NCBI GenBank assembly: GCA_036873755.1
Contig: JAVTVY010020301.1
Coordinates: forward strand, 17,419-81,418
Source of the DNA: Hanleya hanleyi
Taxonomy: Eukaryota > Mollusca > Polyplacophora > Lepidopleurida > Hanleyidae
Direction: 5' to 3'
Length of the DNA: 64,000 nt
Shown in pieces: positions 44,031-54,198 of the stretch. How positions within the stretch are numbered: the stretch's first letter is position 1; each line of letters starts with the position of its first letter. The position numbers were made by a program, and so were the translations under genes. The notes below the pieces were generated by a model. That model was given only the letters and a program-made list of their open reading frames with translations, made no database searches and was not told the origin of the DNA.

Positions 44031-45453
44031 TGTAGCAGCAGAAATTTCGGCACTGCTGAATGTCGCAAATCTCGCAAAGGAAGAAGTCAAGAGTTTTGTT
44101 GTATTACAGAAGCTGGTATATTATTGTACTCATCGTTCCCACAAATCGCCGTGGTAGTAGTACAAAGTACGGGGCGGCGGAAGCGGGGGGGGGGGGGGAA
44201 TAATATATCAATAGGTTAATAAATATGCAATAGGTTGCCATAGGTTATCAGTGTAGATTTCATGGTAACCTGTTGAGAGGTTACCATCAGCACTCCTTAA
44301 ATTGAGGCCTGCCCCCCCCCCCCCTAGTTTGGAGAGGGTGGGGGCTCAGCCCCCCAAGCTTCAACAAAAGCTGGGTGACTTTTTCATGATTTTGGTCCCA
44401 ATGTGACCCGATATGCAGGCCGGAACTAGGTTTTCACGGAGCGGCGACTTTGCACCGACTGGAGGGGCACGTTGATATTTGGTTTAAAATGCTCTGATTT
44501 GCTCATTCTTGTTCCGTTCGCAATGACCAATAACTGATGTTTTAGATGTTAATTTACACAGAAATTGCATTAACTTTATTGGCCGATTAGCTGATTATCA
44601 AATTTAGAAATCAAAATTGCATTCATATTTTTTTCTTTTTTTGTGTTCACATATTTCTCTTCAAACGTGTCAGCGCTCTCCAACCCTCTACTGAAATGTT
44701 AATTTCTTCGAGATCACTGTGTATGATTCGAATTTTGGGAAGGAAAACTACTTTTTTTACATTCAAAAGTTATCAACTCAATTTTTCTTTTAAATGACGG
44801 GAAAAATCACAAAAACAATCTCAAAATGAAGTTGATTATATAGAGATGATATGTCGTTTTATATGCCAGAAATCGGCCAGAATGCGTCTACAGCCATCTA
44901 GGAGCGCAGAGCTTCCGGGGCCTAGGCGGCCCCCGGACCCTCGCCTAAAGTGCTATGATAGTCGACCCCCCTCACTTTTTGGGAGCTTCCGCCGCCGCTG
45001 AAGCATCGTTGCTCCGTGAAAACTACAAAATACAAAGTGTATGTAGCTTTCAGAATCGGTACATATCAGTGCGGTACATATCAGTGTGTTTACAAATGAT
45101 TACATGTACAACGTTACGCATACAAACGTCAACTTACACTAAGAAATCATGCATTCGATACCAGGTTTCAAGTTAAAACAATAAATTGTCCGCATAATAC
45201 AACATGACAAAAGACATATGCTAATCACCTTGGTTCGCATAATACAACATGACAAAAGACATATGCTAACCACCTTGGCTTCTCGTAAGGCTCGCAAGAA
45301 ACATTTATACAGCAGCCCACTGTGTAATAAGCCTGCCCACACAGCTGTTTTTGGCGCAAAAGAAAGCGATAAAGAAAGCTCCTCCTTCGCTAAGGGAGCT
45401 CCAGACAAGGGGGATAACTCTAAAGTACAAAATCATTCGTGACAACCATTACA
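44031..45453 (-). repeat. 5' LTR of the BEL/Pao element, interrupted
   Basis: Same ends as the 3' LTR but 1423 bp long because of an 836 bp insertion (44170-45005) and a tandem duplication of about 50 bp (CGCATAATACAACATGACAAAAGACATATGC at about 45190 and 45238). Several substitutions distinguish the LTRs, so the element is not new. Confidence 0.85.
44170..45005. mobile_element. Small DNA transposon (MITE-like) inside the 5' LTR
   Basis: 836 bp absent from the 3' LTR (which reads ACAAAGTA/TCGTTGCTCC at this point). Inverted ends: GGCGGCGGAAGC at 44173-44184 and GCTTCCGCCGCC at 44985-44996. Internal G and C runs, no ORF. Possible diverged 8 bp duplication AAGTACGG / AAGCATCG; the superfamily is uncertain (hAT-like by size of the possible duplication). 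Confidence 0.65.
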
Positions 45454-45458
45454 CTTTG

Positions 45459-45913
45459 AGCTGAATTTAGATCAATAAAATTAAAAAAAATGGTATTCTC
45501 AATTTTGCAGATAAGTTCTTTGGGAATTCGACTTTGTGACCCCTACATCATAGGGATTCTCCCCTTCGCTTTACAACGAAACTGTCCTATGCCCAATAAT
45601 AAGGCAAAAAGTGTCTTTGAAATATCTCTCAATCTAACATGTGAATAAAACTGGAAATTCTGAATATTTGGTGTATCCAACTTGGAAATCTGTTAAAATC
45701 CGAAATATACTGTATTTTCTATGAGAGTCACTTCAGAGATGTTGAGCCTTGCCAGTACTTGATCGTGAACAATGACATTCGTACATGTACTCTTGTGTTT
45801 ACTAATGAATTTAATTGAAGAACATGTATAGAGTAATCACATCAAATCGTATGACCATCGCCAGCTAATGTTTTGCTTCCTATCTCAGCTCCCAAAAGGA
45901 GACCACAATCTGT
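45459..45913. other. Host sequence between BEL/Pao element and Polinton copy B
   Basis: About 455 bp, no gene seen. Copy B homology starts at CAGTTCCATTTGGACC (45914). Confidence 0.5.
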
Positions 45914-45925
45914 CAGTTCCATTTG

Positions 45926-46015
45926 GACCAATCAGCGGTCGAGAAACAAGAGCCAATCAGCGGTCGAGAAAAAGAACCAATCAGCGGTCGAACAATCAGC
46001 CAATCGAATTGGGAG
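45926..46015 (+). promoter_or_regulatory. CCAATCAG array, copy B
   Basis: CCAATCAGCGGTCGAG-type units at about 45928, 45953 and 45977 plus CCAATCGAATTGG; the array abuts the truncation point. Confidence 0.6.
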
Positions 46016-46468
46016 TACTCACGGTGTGCTTTCGCCGACGTCCGCGCCTACATCTGGGTTCTTGTACACCCGGGTAATGCTTTCTGGACATGGATGGGTT
46101 ACCTTTGGCTCCATTCTAGGCCACTGATTGGCTAATACGGTGTTCAAAGCCACTTTCATGCATTATGCTCATATAACTTATAGTAATAAACTTAATCTAT
46201 ACGTGTTGGACGAGTCTTCAGTCACCGTCTTCCTTTACACGCACCTCAATGAAATGCCCGCTCCAAACCTAGACCAAAACACGTACTTGGTCTGTGGGCT
46301 GGTTTCATTGGCTCTCTATTTTACTATAGTGCTCTGGCATTCTAACATTGAGGGGTTACATTTTGGCCCCATCCTACACCACTGATTTCAGTTTGACTGA
46401 ATCTTCACATTGGGCATGATGAATAAAACACACAAGGCAGGTTTTTTTGGTAAGATCTCATTTTGTTT

Positions 46469-46474
46469 TTTATT
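46469..46474 (-). terminator. Polyadenylation signal, copy B
   Basis: AATAAA on - after the stem-loop array and a GTTGTTGTTG run. Confidence 0.5.
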
Positions 46475-46504
46475 CAGTAACAACAACAACGTGAGAACAA
46501 CCAC

Positions 46505-46690
46505 GTGAAAACTGAAGCCCAGAACAAGGGGCTTGTACATTGAAAGAACTGAAGCCCAGAACAGGGGGCTTGTACATTGAAAGAACTGAAGCCCAGAACA
46601 GGGGGCTTGTAAACTGAAGCCCAGAACAGCGGGCGTGTGTTCATTGAAAGAACTTAAGCCCAGAACGGGGCTTGTACATTGAAATGATGG
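46505..46690 (-). repeat. Stem-loop array, copy B
   Basis: Five units with GAAGCCCAGAACA(A/G)GGGGCTTGTACATTGAAAGAACT, the most regular of the four arrays. Confidence 0.8.
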
Positions 46691-46999
46691 GCGGCCCAGT
46701 CATATACGAGTACATCGCGGTCCTCGGCCTTCGGGTACTCGTCAAACATCTGTACGATGGTAGATAAGGGTCTTCCCCGGCATCGATGGTACAGGTAAAA
46801 CAAGCAATATTGTCCGCACACGCTACTGGTCAGGCTTTGCAACGTTTGACTGTTCCAACACCACCGGGTCCGTGTTGAGAACGTAAGCAGCAGGATACAT
46901 ACGGTCTAATGGGAACACATCTCGGGCGAACACCCCTTGAAAGACCATACATGTCTCTGGGTCATTCTCCAGCACGGTGGTTATCTGGTCTGTATCTAT
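46654..46999 (-). pseudogene. Adenain-type protease remnant, copy B
   Basis: The start codon position reads ATA instead of ATG (46997-46999 on -), and an internal deletion of roughly 125 bp joins ..NTDP to VVLEQSN near 46864. This removes the histidine and acidic catalytic blocks. The Q-x6-C-GQYCLFYLY block and the C-terminus remain. Confidence 0.85.
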
Positions 47000-47000
47000 G

Positions 47001-48315
47001 TTAGGTGGAGAAGTCACACAGGACGTTGCGCGCCTTGTCCACTTGAGTGATGTTGTCAAACTCCGCGTAGCAGATCACATTGACGGTGCTCCGGAGGGCT
47101 CGTTGAAAGTGGATTTCCAACCGTAAATTGCCTTGCTTGGCCAGGGCCAGCTGATGGTCGTTCTCTAAGGTGGGGGACAGATCGAAACAGAACAACGTGT
47201 ATCCGTTCGCGTAGTCCTCCCGACTGATCATATTCCCTTCGTCCTGGTTGATTTGACCGGTGGCTGTAAACAGGCTCTGATAGGCTCGAATGAAATTCGC
47301 GCGCCCAAGGTTCGGTGTTAAGGCCGTGGCTGGCACGTGTTGTCCATCCACATGCAGGGCCACAAAATTGATGCCGAAATGTTTAAAAGTCAAACGGATT
47401 CTCTGGGTAGGCTCCACTGAAACTGGTATTTTCCACACAGGCCAGGATCAATCGCTTGGGTAGTTCCCCCAGGAACAGGTTTTCTTTGATGGCGCTCATA
47501 TTTCCAGCAGGCACAAAGAACACTTTGGTTTGTACACGTCCGATAGGGTACTGGGCTGGTTTTGTTTCCAAGGCTTTCATGTGTTCCAATTGAACGGCTG
47601 GATTCGGTTTCACTTTTCGGACATACAGGACTGCGTCTTCGATGACAATCTTATAGTCAGCTGCATGCGCCTCTACGTTAGTGGCCATCAAAGCGAAGGT
47701 CGGAGGCGCCCGTATCAGTCGGATTTTGATGGGGATCTTGTTCAAGAGGTATCGGTCTTGCATGAACATGTCTGCGTGCAGTCGACCCATCATATCCACC
47801 GAGACGCCCTTCGCGGTCAAAGCCTTCCGTTTGCTATATCCCGTATTGTCGTTCTCTCCGCCCATGTGCTCGGCTTTGTCCTGGTAGAATAAAGCGGCTG
47901 TTAGTTGAGATTTTTTAGCCTCTCGTCCATGCGACAACAGCGTCTCGATGTAGGCTCGATAGGGGTACGTGTTGGTCGAGTCACTGATGCGTTTGTCGCT
48001 GAGAAATATATCCACCTGTTGAAACATCGAGTGCGGCCAGAGATTCGTCGGGCCCACCGTTGCTTGGTCGGCGGTTCGGGTGCCATCTCCATTGACGATC
48101 TTGGCTTTCACATACAAGTATGTATGGGCTAAATCCACATAGGCCGTATCCGCATTACTGATGGTGAACTCGATGGGCCCTGTTGCGTTGATGCTGGACA
48201 GCGGGAGATGCTCCACCCATAATCCTTGTTCGGCACTGGTCTGTGTGGGCGGGACGGTCCACAAATCAAATTCACTGTTGGTGGAGGGGCAGGACTCGGC
48301 GTAGTTCAACGACAT
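47001..48315 (-). pseudogene. Major capsid gene, copy B (one-base frameshift)
   Basis: ATG at 48315. The first 300 or so codons are open and closely match copy A. One extra T in the run after PENPFD near 47390 shifts the frame; the remainder continues in the new frame to the full C-terminus NVLCDFST and stops at 47001-47003. It keeps the C-terminal segment that copy A lost. Confidence 0.9.
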
Positions 48316-48318
48316 GTT

Positions 48319-48723
48319 TTAAGAAAAGATATCCCGGGTCTTCGATGTGCGTCGTCGCCGGGTCGGTCGTCGACTGGTGCGTGGTCTCGGTGGGGCAGTT
48401 CTTTTATTCCCTACGGTGCGCTGTGCTTTGGCCACCAAGACGCCTCCCGCTTCTTTAGCCCGCCGTTTCAAGGCTTCTTTGGGTGCCGTACCCCCCAAGA
48501 CATCACCGGCCACTTGCAGTCCACTGCGTACCGCTTGTTTGCCGATTGATTTCACCCCACGCGTCACCAAGGGCAGGAACGTTTTGACGATGCTCCCGAG
48601 TATGTTCCCCAGTCCATGTCCACGTTGCATGCGTGCACCACTAAAAACCGGAAAGCCACCCCCGGCCTGTTGGGCATAATAGTCCATATAGCTGCGTGCA
48701 TCGCACTCGTAAGGCACCTTCAT
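48319..48723 (-). CDS. pVI/pX-like virion protein, copy B (134 aa)
   Basis: Intact orthologue of 1327-1731 with the same length and layout: tyrosine-rich start, QRGHGLG, hydrophobic helix, basic tail ending TRDIFS. Its ATG overlaps the stop of the penton-like gene by one base, and three bases separate its stop from the capsid ATG. Persistence of an open frame in both copies is probably due to its short length; selection cannot be judged from two sequences. Confidence 0.6.
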   Translation of the reverse strand: MKVPYECDARSYMDYYAQQAGGGFPVFSGARMQRGHGLGNILGSIVKTFLPLVTRGVKSIGKQAVRSGLQVAGDVLGGTAPKEALKRRAKEAGGVLVAKAQRTVGNKRTAPPRPRTSRRPTRRRRTSKTRDIFS

Positions 48724-49511
48724 TATACAAAGTGGGGAGCACGTGCTTGTCGAAAATGAAGTGTCACCACCACTTTCCCGCGTTCGAATGCCACCGGTCG
48801 TCCCGTGTCATCTCTTATATCCACCGTGATCGTGTTGATGTGGGTTTGTCGTACGGGCAGGTAGAGCATGTGGGTGAAACTGTGGGTGACTTGATCTCCA
48901 TACAACTTTTTAATGGGCACCACCCATAACAGAGGTGTGTTGATATCGCCCACGATGTGGTTGTCCACCACGTCCGAGTAGAAGTAGAGTCCGTACATAC
49001 CCGACTTCATATCCATCGGGATCTCGCCTTGGTGGGTGGTGGGACCAGCAAACGTCCGTAGATCGAAACCCAGCATTTGCTGTAGGATAGGACTCAGTAC
49101 GACACTCGCGTTGGCGGTGACGAGAAGCTGTGCCTTGTCGTTGTGTGCGTTGTAATCGAAGTTCACGTGATTCTTGAAGGGATAGGCTTTGATGGGTTTT
49201 GAAGTATTCGTGACCTCCCGTAGAGCCTTATAATGCAACAGTCTTGACAGCCCACCCATGAACTCCATGGGAGTATCGTATTGGCCTTCGGGGAGGGTGA
49301 GTCGGGTGTCTTTTCCTTCGTAGGTCACCTCTTACCACACTTCGTTGGCTCGCACGTTGTACCACGAGTAAGGGTATTGGATATCCACGAGGGCACATTC
49401 CCATCGTCCAGGTAAATGCAACGGTTGCGGTAACTGGGTCACGTACTTGGCCACGGTGTTGTCAGGAAACACATCCAGCGAACTGTTACTGGGTAGGGTG
49501 AGGTAAAACAT
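48723..49511 (-). pseudogene. Penton-like minor capsid gene, copy B (one stop)
   Basis: ATG at 49511; the frame is open to 48723 except for TAA at 49334-49332 (codon 60), where copy A has TAC. Same signature blocks as 539-1327. In copy B codon 37 is tryptophan, where copy A has its stop. Confidence 0.55.
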
Positions 49512-49571
49512 GACGACTGAGCTGTCCTGCTGCTGCTGTTGGTTTTAATATGTGTTCCAGGCCTTGGGCGG

Positions 49572-50379
49572 TTATGTCCGGCGTCGTGTTCGTCGCGTTG
49601 ACTTGCTACGTGTCACGGCTCTGGAGATGTGGGGCGTCCTGATCAAGGGTGTTTTTTTAAAGGTTTGAAAAGAAGGTGCCCGTTGTGGTGGTGGAGTTTT
49701 GGGGGGTGACTCTGGTTCCCATTCGGATTCCCAAGAAGGTAGTGGGCCACTCGGCGATTGCTGGGTTCGCTGCATAAAGGCCCAGCGGTGGGGGTTCCCC
49801 ACCAATTCCTGTGGTACATGCATGTCTTTCAAGCCTTGAGCGAAAACCTCCCATCCTCGAGGATCCGTGTGCGATGTGCGTTTACGCATCAGGTCATTCA
49901 CTAATTCCGTCATGTGGGTGCCGGGCACCACCTGATTCTGTACCAGTAGTTCGCCTTTATCATTCCAAGTTAGGATTCTGTTTCATCCGTAGTAATACCA
50001 GGCCAGCTTGTTTCTTGAACGATGCAGGTACACTCTTCAGCACTTCGTCTTCCACCCACTGTGGGGCCGTGGGTGCTACCCCTGGTAATGGCGGCTGTTG
50101 GAGCGGTGCTGAAGTCGGCGGTGTGTCACGTGGTGGTGGTGGTGGTGGCGGTGGGGTAGAGAGGGTTTTGTATTGGTCCATGAACGTCATGTACCGTTGA
50201 AGCGTCTCATTGTACCGTTGTACTTTCTCACTGTCGCTTAACCACGGTCTCTGTAAGATCTGTTGCATCTCTCCATCGAGTGTGTTTATGGTCTTCACCG
50301 TAGATGGGACAGTGTAGGGTGATTGGAGGTTTTGAAGCAATCGTGGTTCGACGAGCACCATTTTTTTCGTGTGGTTCAT
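49572..50379 (-). pseudogene. Conserved structural-type gene, copy B (frameshifted)
   Basis: ATG at 50379 opens 139 codons: MNHTKKMVLVEPRLLQ, a helical segment, a run of eight prolines (PPPPPPPP), then LKSVPASFKKQAGLVLLRMKQNPN. Five bases present in copy A (ATGAC after CCTAAC) are missing near 49970, shifting the frame. The second part (PGTHMTELVNDLMR.., basic tail) continues at 49931-49572. Confidence 0.75.
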
Positions 50380-50828
50380 TGTCGGCCGAAGAGTCCACCC
50401 AATACTGGACCCAACACGGAAGCGGCCAACGGTGCTAAGATGGCCCCGAGAAAGCCGCCTTTCTGTAACACCTTTTTCTTTTGTGTTTGAGGGACCCGCT
50501 TCTGGACTAAGGTTCGGAGACCTGTCTTATGCTTGGCCAACTTGATCTTCTGAGCCGGAGTCAGTGGAACGTTGCCTTTTAACAGGTTGTACCCGATCTC
50601 GCACAGACAGCGTACACGGTCAGGGTCCGCACCGCGTACAATGGTTCGGACTAACTCGGGTGGGGCCGTCTTCAAGACACGGAGCGTGGGAGCGTGGGAG
50701 CGTGCTTCCGTACTCGCGCAGACATCATGTACAACTAATGCTAGAACCCACAACTCTGCTCTTTTTATCCACCTCAGAGACAAAGTCAACCCTGCGGTGG
50801 TATTCATTCTTTTCATTATCCCCATCAT
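50376..50828 (-). CDS. Basic protein with glycine-rich hydrophobic tail
   Basis: The confident part begins near 50680 on -: TAPPELVRTIVRGADPDR, LCEIGYNLLKGNVPLTPAQK, KLAKHKTGLRTLVQKRVP, a KKK run and a hydrophobic tail KGGFLGAILAPLAASVLGPVLGG. This ORF type is common next to the ATPase gene in invertebrate Polintons; its function is not established, and the tail suggests membrane activity or a core/vertex role (inference). The start is uncertain because the N-terminal 50 codons overlap the end of the ATPase frame. It ends four bases inside the next gene's start region. Confidence 0.55.
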   Translation of the reverse strand: MMGIMKRMNTTAGLTLSLRWIKRAELWVLALVVHDVCASTEARSHAPTLRVLKTAPPELVRTIVRGADPDRVRCLCEIGYNLLKGNVPLTPAQKIKLAKHKTGLRTLVQKRVPQTQKKKVLQKGGFLGAILAPLAASVLGPVLGGLFGRQ

Positions 50829-51483
50829 CAAACACACACATCCCAGCTGGGGGAGCCACTGTGGTTGTGTTTACATTATTTTTGCATGTACACGTGGTGG
50901 GCCTCTCCGGGAAAGATGCCGGTCCGTAGTCGAAGGTGCTCGGGGGTAGCTTGCTTGAGGTCGAAGAGCATATACCTTGCTGATGGGTTGTGGCATCTTT
51001 GAAATCTTCCAACGCAAACGGTGTGCGGCCGGGATACATCTGTCTCGCCAGGTGCAGCAGTTGAGTGGTATCTCTCGGGTTTTTGAAGACCACCAGGTAG
51101 TGGGCATTTAAGCTGATATTCCGATGTTCTTTGTTTTTACTGAACAGATTTTGCACAATGTAGATGATGCTGAGCCGTCGATGGTGGCTGCCTTTGGTAA
51201 AGAGTTGGGTGACCCGTGCATCCGTCTCCGCCATGAGATCATCCAGAACCAGCAAGGTGTCGGGTTCCAAATCGGCCAGGTTGGGTAGGCCTTCCACGAA
51301 CGTGATGTGGGGCATTGCTGCACACGCTGCCTGCCATTCTCCGTAACACCACACGACTCGGGCAATGGATGGGGTGATCATGCTGTCGGCGTGTTCGAGG
51401 AGCTTCCTGACGAAGTGCGTTTTGCCGGAACCCGTCGGTCCTGCGATGACGCAAGTGAAGGGATGCTGCCAACGGGGGTCCAT
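50725..51483 (-). CDS. DNA-packaging ATPase, FtsK/HerA (A32-like) family
   Basis: Intact 252-codon ORF from ATG 51483. Walker A GPTGSGKT lies near residues 15-22, the Walker B-type motif TLLVLDDLM near residues 75-83, followed by a sensor region IIYIVQNLFSKNKEHRNISL and the conserved FKNPRD segment. In Polintons and related viruses this enzyme pumps DNA into capsids. The last 70 residues are low-complexity and may be partly non-homologous. It overlaps the upstream mucin-like ORF by about 106 bp in another frame. Confidence 0.85.
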   Translation of the reverse strand: MDPRWQHPFTCVIAGPTGSGKTHFVRKLLEHADSMITPSIARVVWCYGEWQAACAAMPHITFVEGLPNLADLEPDTLLVLDDLMAETDARVTQLFTKGSHHRRLSIIYIVQNLFSKNKEHRNISLNAHYLVVFKNPRDTTQLLHLARQMYPGRTPFALEDFKDATTHQQGICSSTSSKLPPSTFDYGPASFPERPTTCTCKNNVNTTTVAPPAGMCVFDDGDNEKNEYHRRVDFVSEVDKKSRVVGSSISCT

Positions 51484-51908
51484 GGTTGGAGGTGTATCCG
51501 TTGTCGTGGTAACCCGCTCTTGTAAATTTGGTACGAGTGAACTGGAGTGGTGGGTACAACGTCGGTCGTCGTTGTCTGTTCACTGTCAGGGATGATGATG
51601 GGGGTGGGTACAACGTGGGTCGTCGTTGTCTGTTCACTGTGAGGGATGAAATCCGGTGGGTTTTCAGACGCAGTGGATGTACTTTGTGTAGGTGTGGAGC
51701 TTGGTGTGGAGCTCGACGTGGCTTGTACACGGGGTGTGGTGGTGGTGACTGGGTTCGATACGGGGTTGACTGGTGCTACCTGTAGATCGGTTTCACTGGT
51801 GGCTGGTGTTCTCAGTTGGTTAAGTAACGTGCTGACATAGGCTACGTCGTAAAACACACCTCCGTACAACACACTCAGCAGGGTTAGCAATATCACCACA
51901 AAGCCCAC
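51378..51908 (-). CDS. Membrane-anchored Ser/Thr-rich ORF without ATG
   Basis: 176 codons that follow the integrase TAA (51909-51911) directly and in the same frame, beginning GTG. A hydrophobic N-terminal segment (GFVVILLTLLSVLYGGVF) is followed by a Thr/Ser/Pro-rich mucin-like region with SEQTTTT.VVPT repeated twice. There is no ATG anywhere in the frame, so expression would need a non-ATG start, splicing, readthrough, or loss of an original ATG. Role unknown. Confidence 0.4.
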   Translation of the reverse strand: MGFVVILLTLLSVLYGGVFYDVAYVSTLLNQLRTPATSETDLQVAPVNPVSNPVTTTTPRVQATSSSTPSSTPTQSTSTASENPPDFIPHSEQTTTTHVVPTPIIIPDSEQTTTTDVVPTTPVHSYQIYKSGLPRQRIHLQPWTPVGSIPSLASSQDRRVPAKRTSSGSSSNTPTA

Positions 51909-53079
51909 TTACGCTTTGCGCGTTTTGGGAGACGCTGTGTTCAGAGGCAGCTGCTCTTTGTCCATAGCACTGTGGTCGGACGTGGAATGAAGGAGGACGG
52001 CAGTGGTGTCTGGCTTTATAGTCGTTTCACCTGGTTGGCAGCGACCCAGGAATTGAAGGAACTGGGTCAGCCTTGCCATTTGACGAAATGAAAGTTTGCC
52101 ACGTCGACGTTCCGTTTTCAAAATCTGCTCCACCGTGTAGTAGTCTTGCTGTGTTTTTACGACAGGCTGTAATTCCGTCTCGTAAAACGTCCCTAGCAAC
52201 GGTTCCCCTTGAAGATCTTCCAGTTCATAGACTCGCCGCTGTCGGGGTAGGCGCCGTTTAATCAGGAAGTGCTCATCGCTCCAGTTGGGCAAGTAACTTT
52301 TCTCGAACTTGCCCTGGACTTTACTGATCCGTACAGGGTCCCCGGCCTTGTACACCGCCTTCGTCGTTCGCTGCGATGGCCTGGGGTACAAGACACGCCG
52401 GACTTCATTGCGTTGGGTCACGGTAATGGGGGCTCTCTCTATACTCCGATGACAGACTCGATTGTAACCTCTCACAAGTTTCGGGAGAACATCGATGTAC
52501 CGCCTTGTATTCTTATAGGTGAAATATTTATACATGCGGCCTTTGAATGTCGTGTTGAACCTTTCCACCACGGAAGCCTTGGTCTCGATGTACGTAAGGA
52601 AGAAAAACACCTTCTGGGCTTTCAGAAACTGTTGGAACGGTCTGTTGAGGAATTCCGTGCCTTCGTCGCTTTGCAAATACAAAGGTTTGCGCCCGGTCTT
52701 GAAGATGTCTTTGAACGCCGCTATGAGATTCGCCCCCGTTTTCGTCCGGATGGGTACCACCCACGCATACTTGGATAGGATATCGATGCACGTCACGATA
52801 TACCGATTCCCATCGTTGTGTTTGGCAAAGGCGCTCATATCGACCAAATCCGCGTGCCACTGGGCATCTATTCCTCCCACGATGACCCGGTTCCGTAGAA
52901 AATGGCGACGGACAGCTCGATGTAAGGTGTAGGTGTTGTTTTCTTAACGAATCTCGGACTTGGGCACGTTGTATCCCCTGGGGTTTGGCCGCTCGATAGA
53001 GAGCCGACAATGCACTATAGGCCGCCAGACTGTCGGGACTGTAGTATAAGTTATCCAAGACTTTCTCCCAGCGCTTCAT
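51909..53079 (-). pseudogene. Polinton integrase (rve family), one frameshift
   Basis: N-terminal part from ATG 53079 (MKRWEKVLDNLYYSP..., AALYRAAKPQGIQ-type region) is separated from the catalytic domain by a frame change near 52944. The 323-codon distal ORF carries the DDE triad: D in HADLVDM, D in LQSDEGTEFLN, E in KASVVERFN. It also has the C-terminal SH3/chromo-like segment (KAGDPVRISKV, YELEDLQGE). The family integrates Polinton DNA and makes 6 bp target duplications. The gene sits next to the accessory ORFs at the outer end. Confidence 0.88.
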
Positions 53080-53107
53080 GGTGACAAAATGATGATGGAC
53101 TCTGGCT

Positions 53108-53578
53108 CTATCGTTTATTTCTAACGGGTATATCTTGGGCCGGAGTTTCTTTCTGATTTTCTTCGTTGGCTTGCAAAGTGTCCATGGTAAATGACCAGTC
53201 CAACTCGTCTGATGACCGCTTGATAAGCACTTCATCCACATCTACCACGGCATCTTCCAATGCAGACCATAGATCAGGGTGAAGGGCAAAATGCACTGTA
53301 CCCCCATCTAGCAGAGACAATTGAGCAAAGAAAGGGCCGCGTCGGATGTACACATCGTGACACAAGTGGATGAGGTCGCCGTCCAGTTCACCAGACAACA
53401 CCCGTTTGAATTTGGTCCAGCCCTCTCGGGACAGACGAATGTGAGCCGGGCACGGTTGTGTAGGGTCCGCATCACAGATGTCTCTCACCTCCTCCATGAT
53501 ATCGACCTTATCCGCATACACGTGCAGGAAAACCTCGGGGGTCAAGCTGAGATACGCCAGTGTTATATGCTGGGTCAT
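53108..53578 (-). CDS. Accessory protein, paralogue 1 (156 aa)
   Basis: ATG at 53578, 36-47 bases after a TATA box (53614-53625). Core: I-L-x4-GWTKFKRVLSGELDGDLIH..VYIRRGPFFAQLS...F.LHPDLW..LEDAV..VDE, then an acidic/charged tail. It is clearly paralogous to the next ORF. Two W-containing beta-hairpin-like blocks recall PC4-type ssDNA-binding folds, but I see this only as a weak resemblance. Function unknown. Confidence 0.6.
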   Translation of the reverse strand: MTQHITLAYLSLTPEVFLHVYADKVDIMEEVRDICDADPTQPCPAHIRLSREGWTKFKRVLSGELDGDLIHLCHDVYIRRGPFFAQLSLLDGGTVHFALHPDLWSALEDAVVDVDEVLIKRSSDELDWSFTMDTLQANEENQKETPAQDIPVRNKR

Positions 53579-53613
53579 GGTCAGTACGTGAATGGTACCA
53601 GATTTGACTGTCT

Positions 53614-53625
53614 CTCGTATTTATA
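53614..53625 (-). promoter_or_regulatory. Core promoter of paralogue 1
   Basis: TATAAATACGAG on -, followed by AGACAGTC. The identical 12-mer precedes paralogue 2. Confidence 0.6.
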
Positions 53626-53650
53626 GGGAGAACCCCGTGACATCAAAGGA

Positions 53651-54094
53651 TCAGGTGGTCATGTCACTGGGCTGACTGAGTCCAGCCGGGTAATCAATGG
53701 CATCGTCGTCTGGTTCATGGCTAGACAGTTGCTCATTGGGTTCTGCCGCCGCTTCTCTCAGGGCACGAGCCCACTCCAACTCGTCTGATGACCGCTCGTC
53801 CGGGGTAAACAGCTGGTCCACGATAGGCACCACTTTCTCGAAGGTTGTCCACAGATCGGGGTCTAGGGTGAAGCTTCGCGTAGGGTCTTGGTAGCGGCCC
53901 AGGCTTGCGAAGAAGGGTCCACGGTATACGTAGATGGCATTGTCTATGTGGATGACGTGTCCATCGAGCTCGCCGCTCAACACCCGTTTAAATTTGGTCC
54001 AGCCGTCACGGTGTAGCGTAACCGTTTTCGATACGGTCTCAGCGGGCGACCAGCAAACATTTCCACGGTCTTCCACGAGGGTGACTATCTTCAT
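53651..54094 (-). CDS. Accessory protein, paralogue 2 (147 aa)
   Basis: The first ATG in frame is 54094 (the open frame extends to a GTG at 54187). Core VTLHRDGWTKFKRVLSGELD and VYRGPFFASLG...FTLDPDLWTTFEKVVPIVD align with paralogue 1, including 13 identical residues (GWTKFKRVLSGEL). The C-terminus is acidic with SSDELEWAR, echoed as SSDELDWSF in the paralogue. It arose by tandem duplication. Function unknown. Confidence 0.6.
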   Translation of the reverse strand: MKIVTLVEDRGNVCWSPAETVSKTVTLHRDGWTKFKRVLSGELDGHVIHIDNAIYVYRGPFFASLGRYQDPTRSFTLDPDLWTTFEKVVPIVDQLFTPDERSSDELEWARALREAAAEPNEQLSSHEPDDDAIDYPAGLSQPSDMTT

Positions 54095-54198
54095 AGACGT
54101 GTAACCCCACCCGGCGTGTAAGGGGCAGGATGGCTCGTAGGACGGGTGACATGCTTGATCCAATGACGATCGTTGAATGACACACACTCTGTCTGACC

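Larger units (their letters stand above)
34371..45453 (-). mobile_element. BEL/Pao LTR retrotransposon, decayed
   Basis: Element on -, LTRs with TGTA...TACA ends, flanked by a perfect CTTTG duplication (34366-34370 and 45454-45458); 5 bp is typical for BEL/Pao. Domain order on -: Gag with zinc knuckles, aspartic protease, RT with YVDD, Pao A17-type region, RNase H, integrase, DUF5641-like C-terminus. It is inactivated by several frameshifts in pol, a 1615 bp tandem duplication and an insertion in the 5' LTR. Confidence 0.9.
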
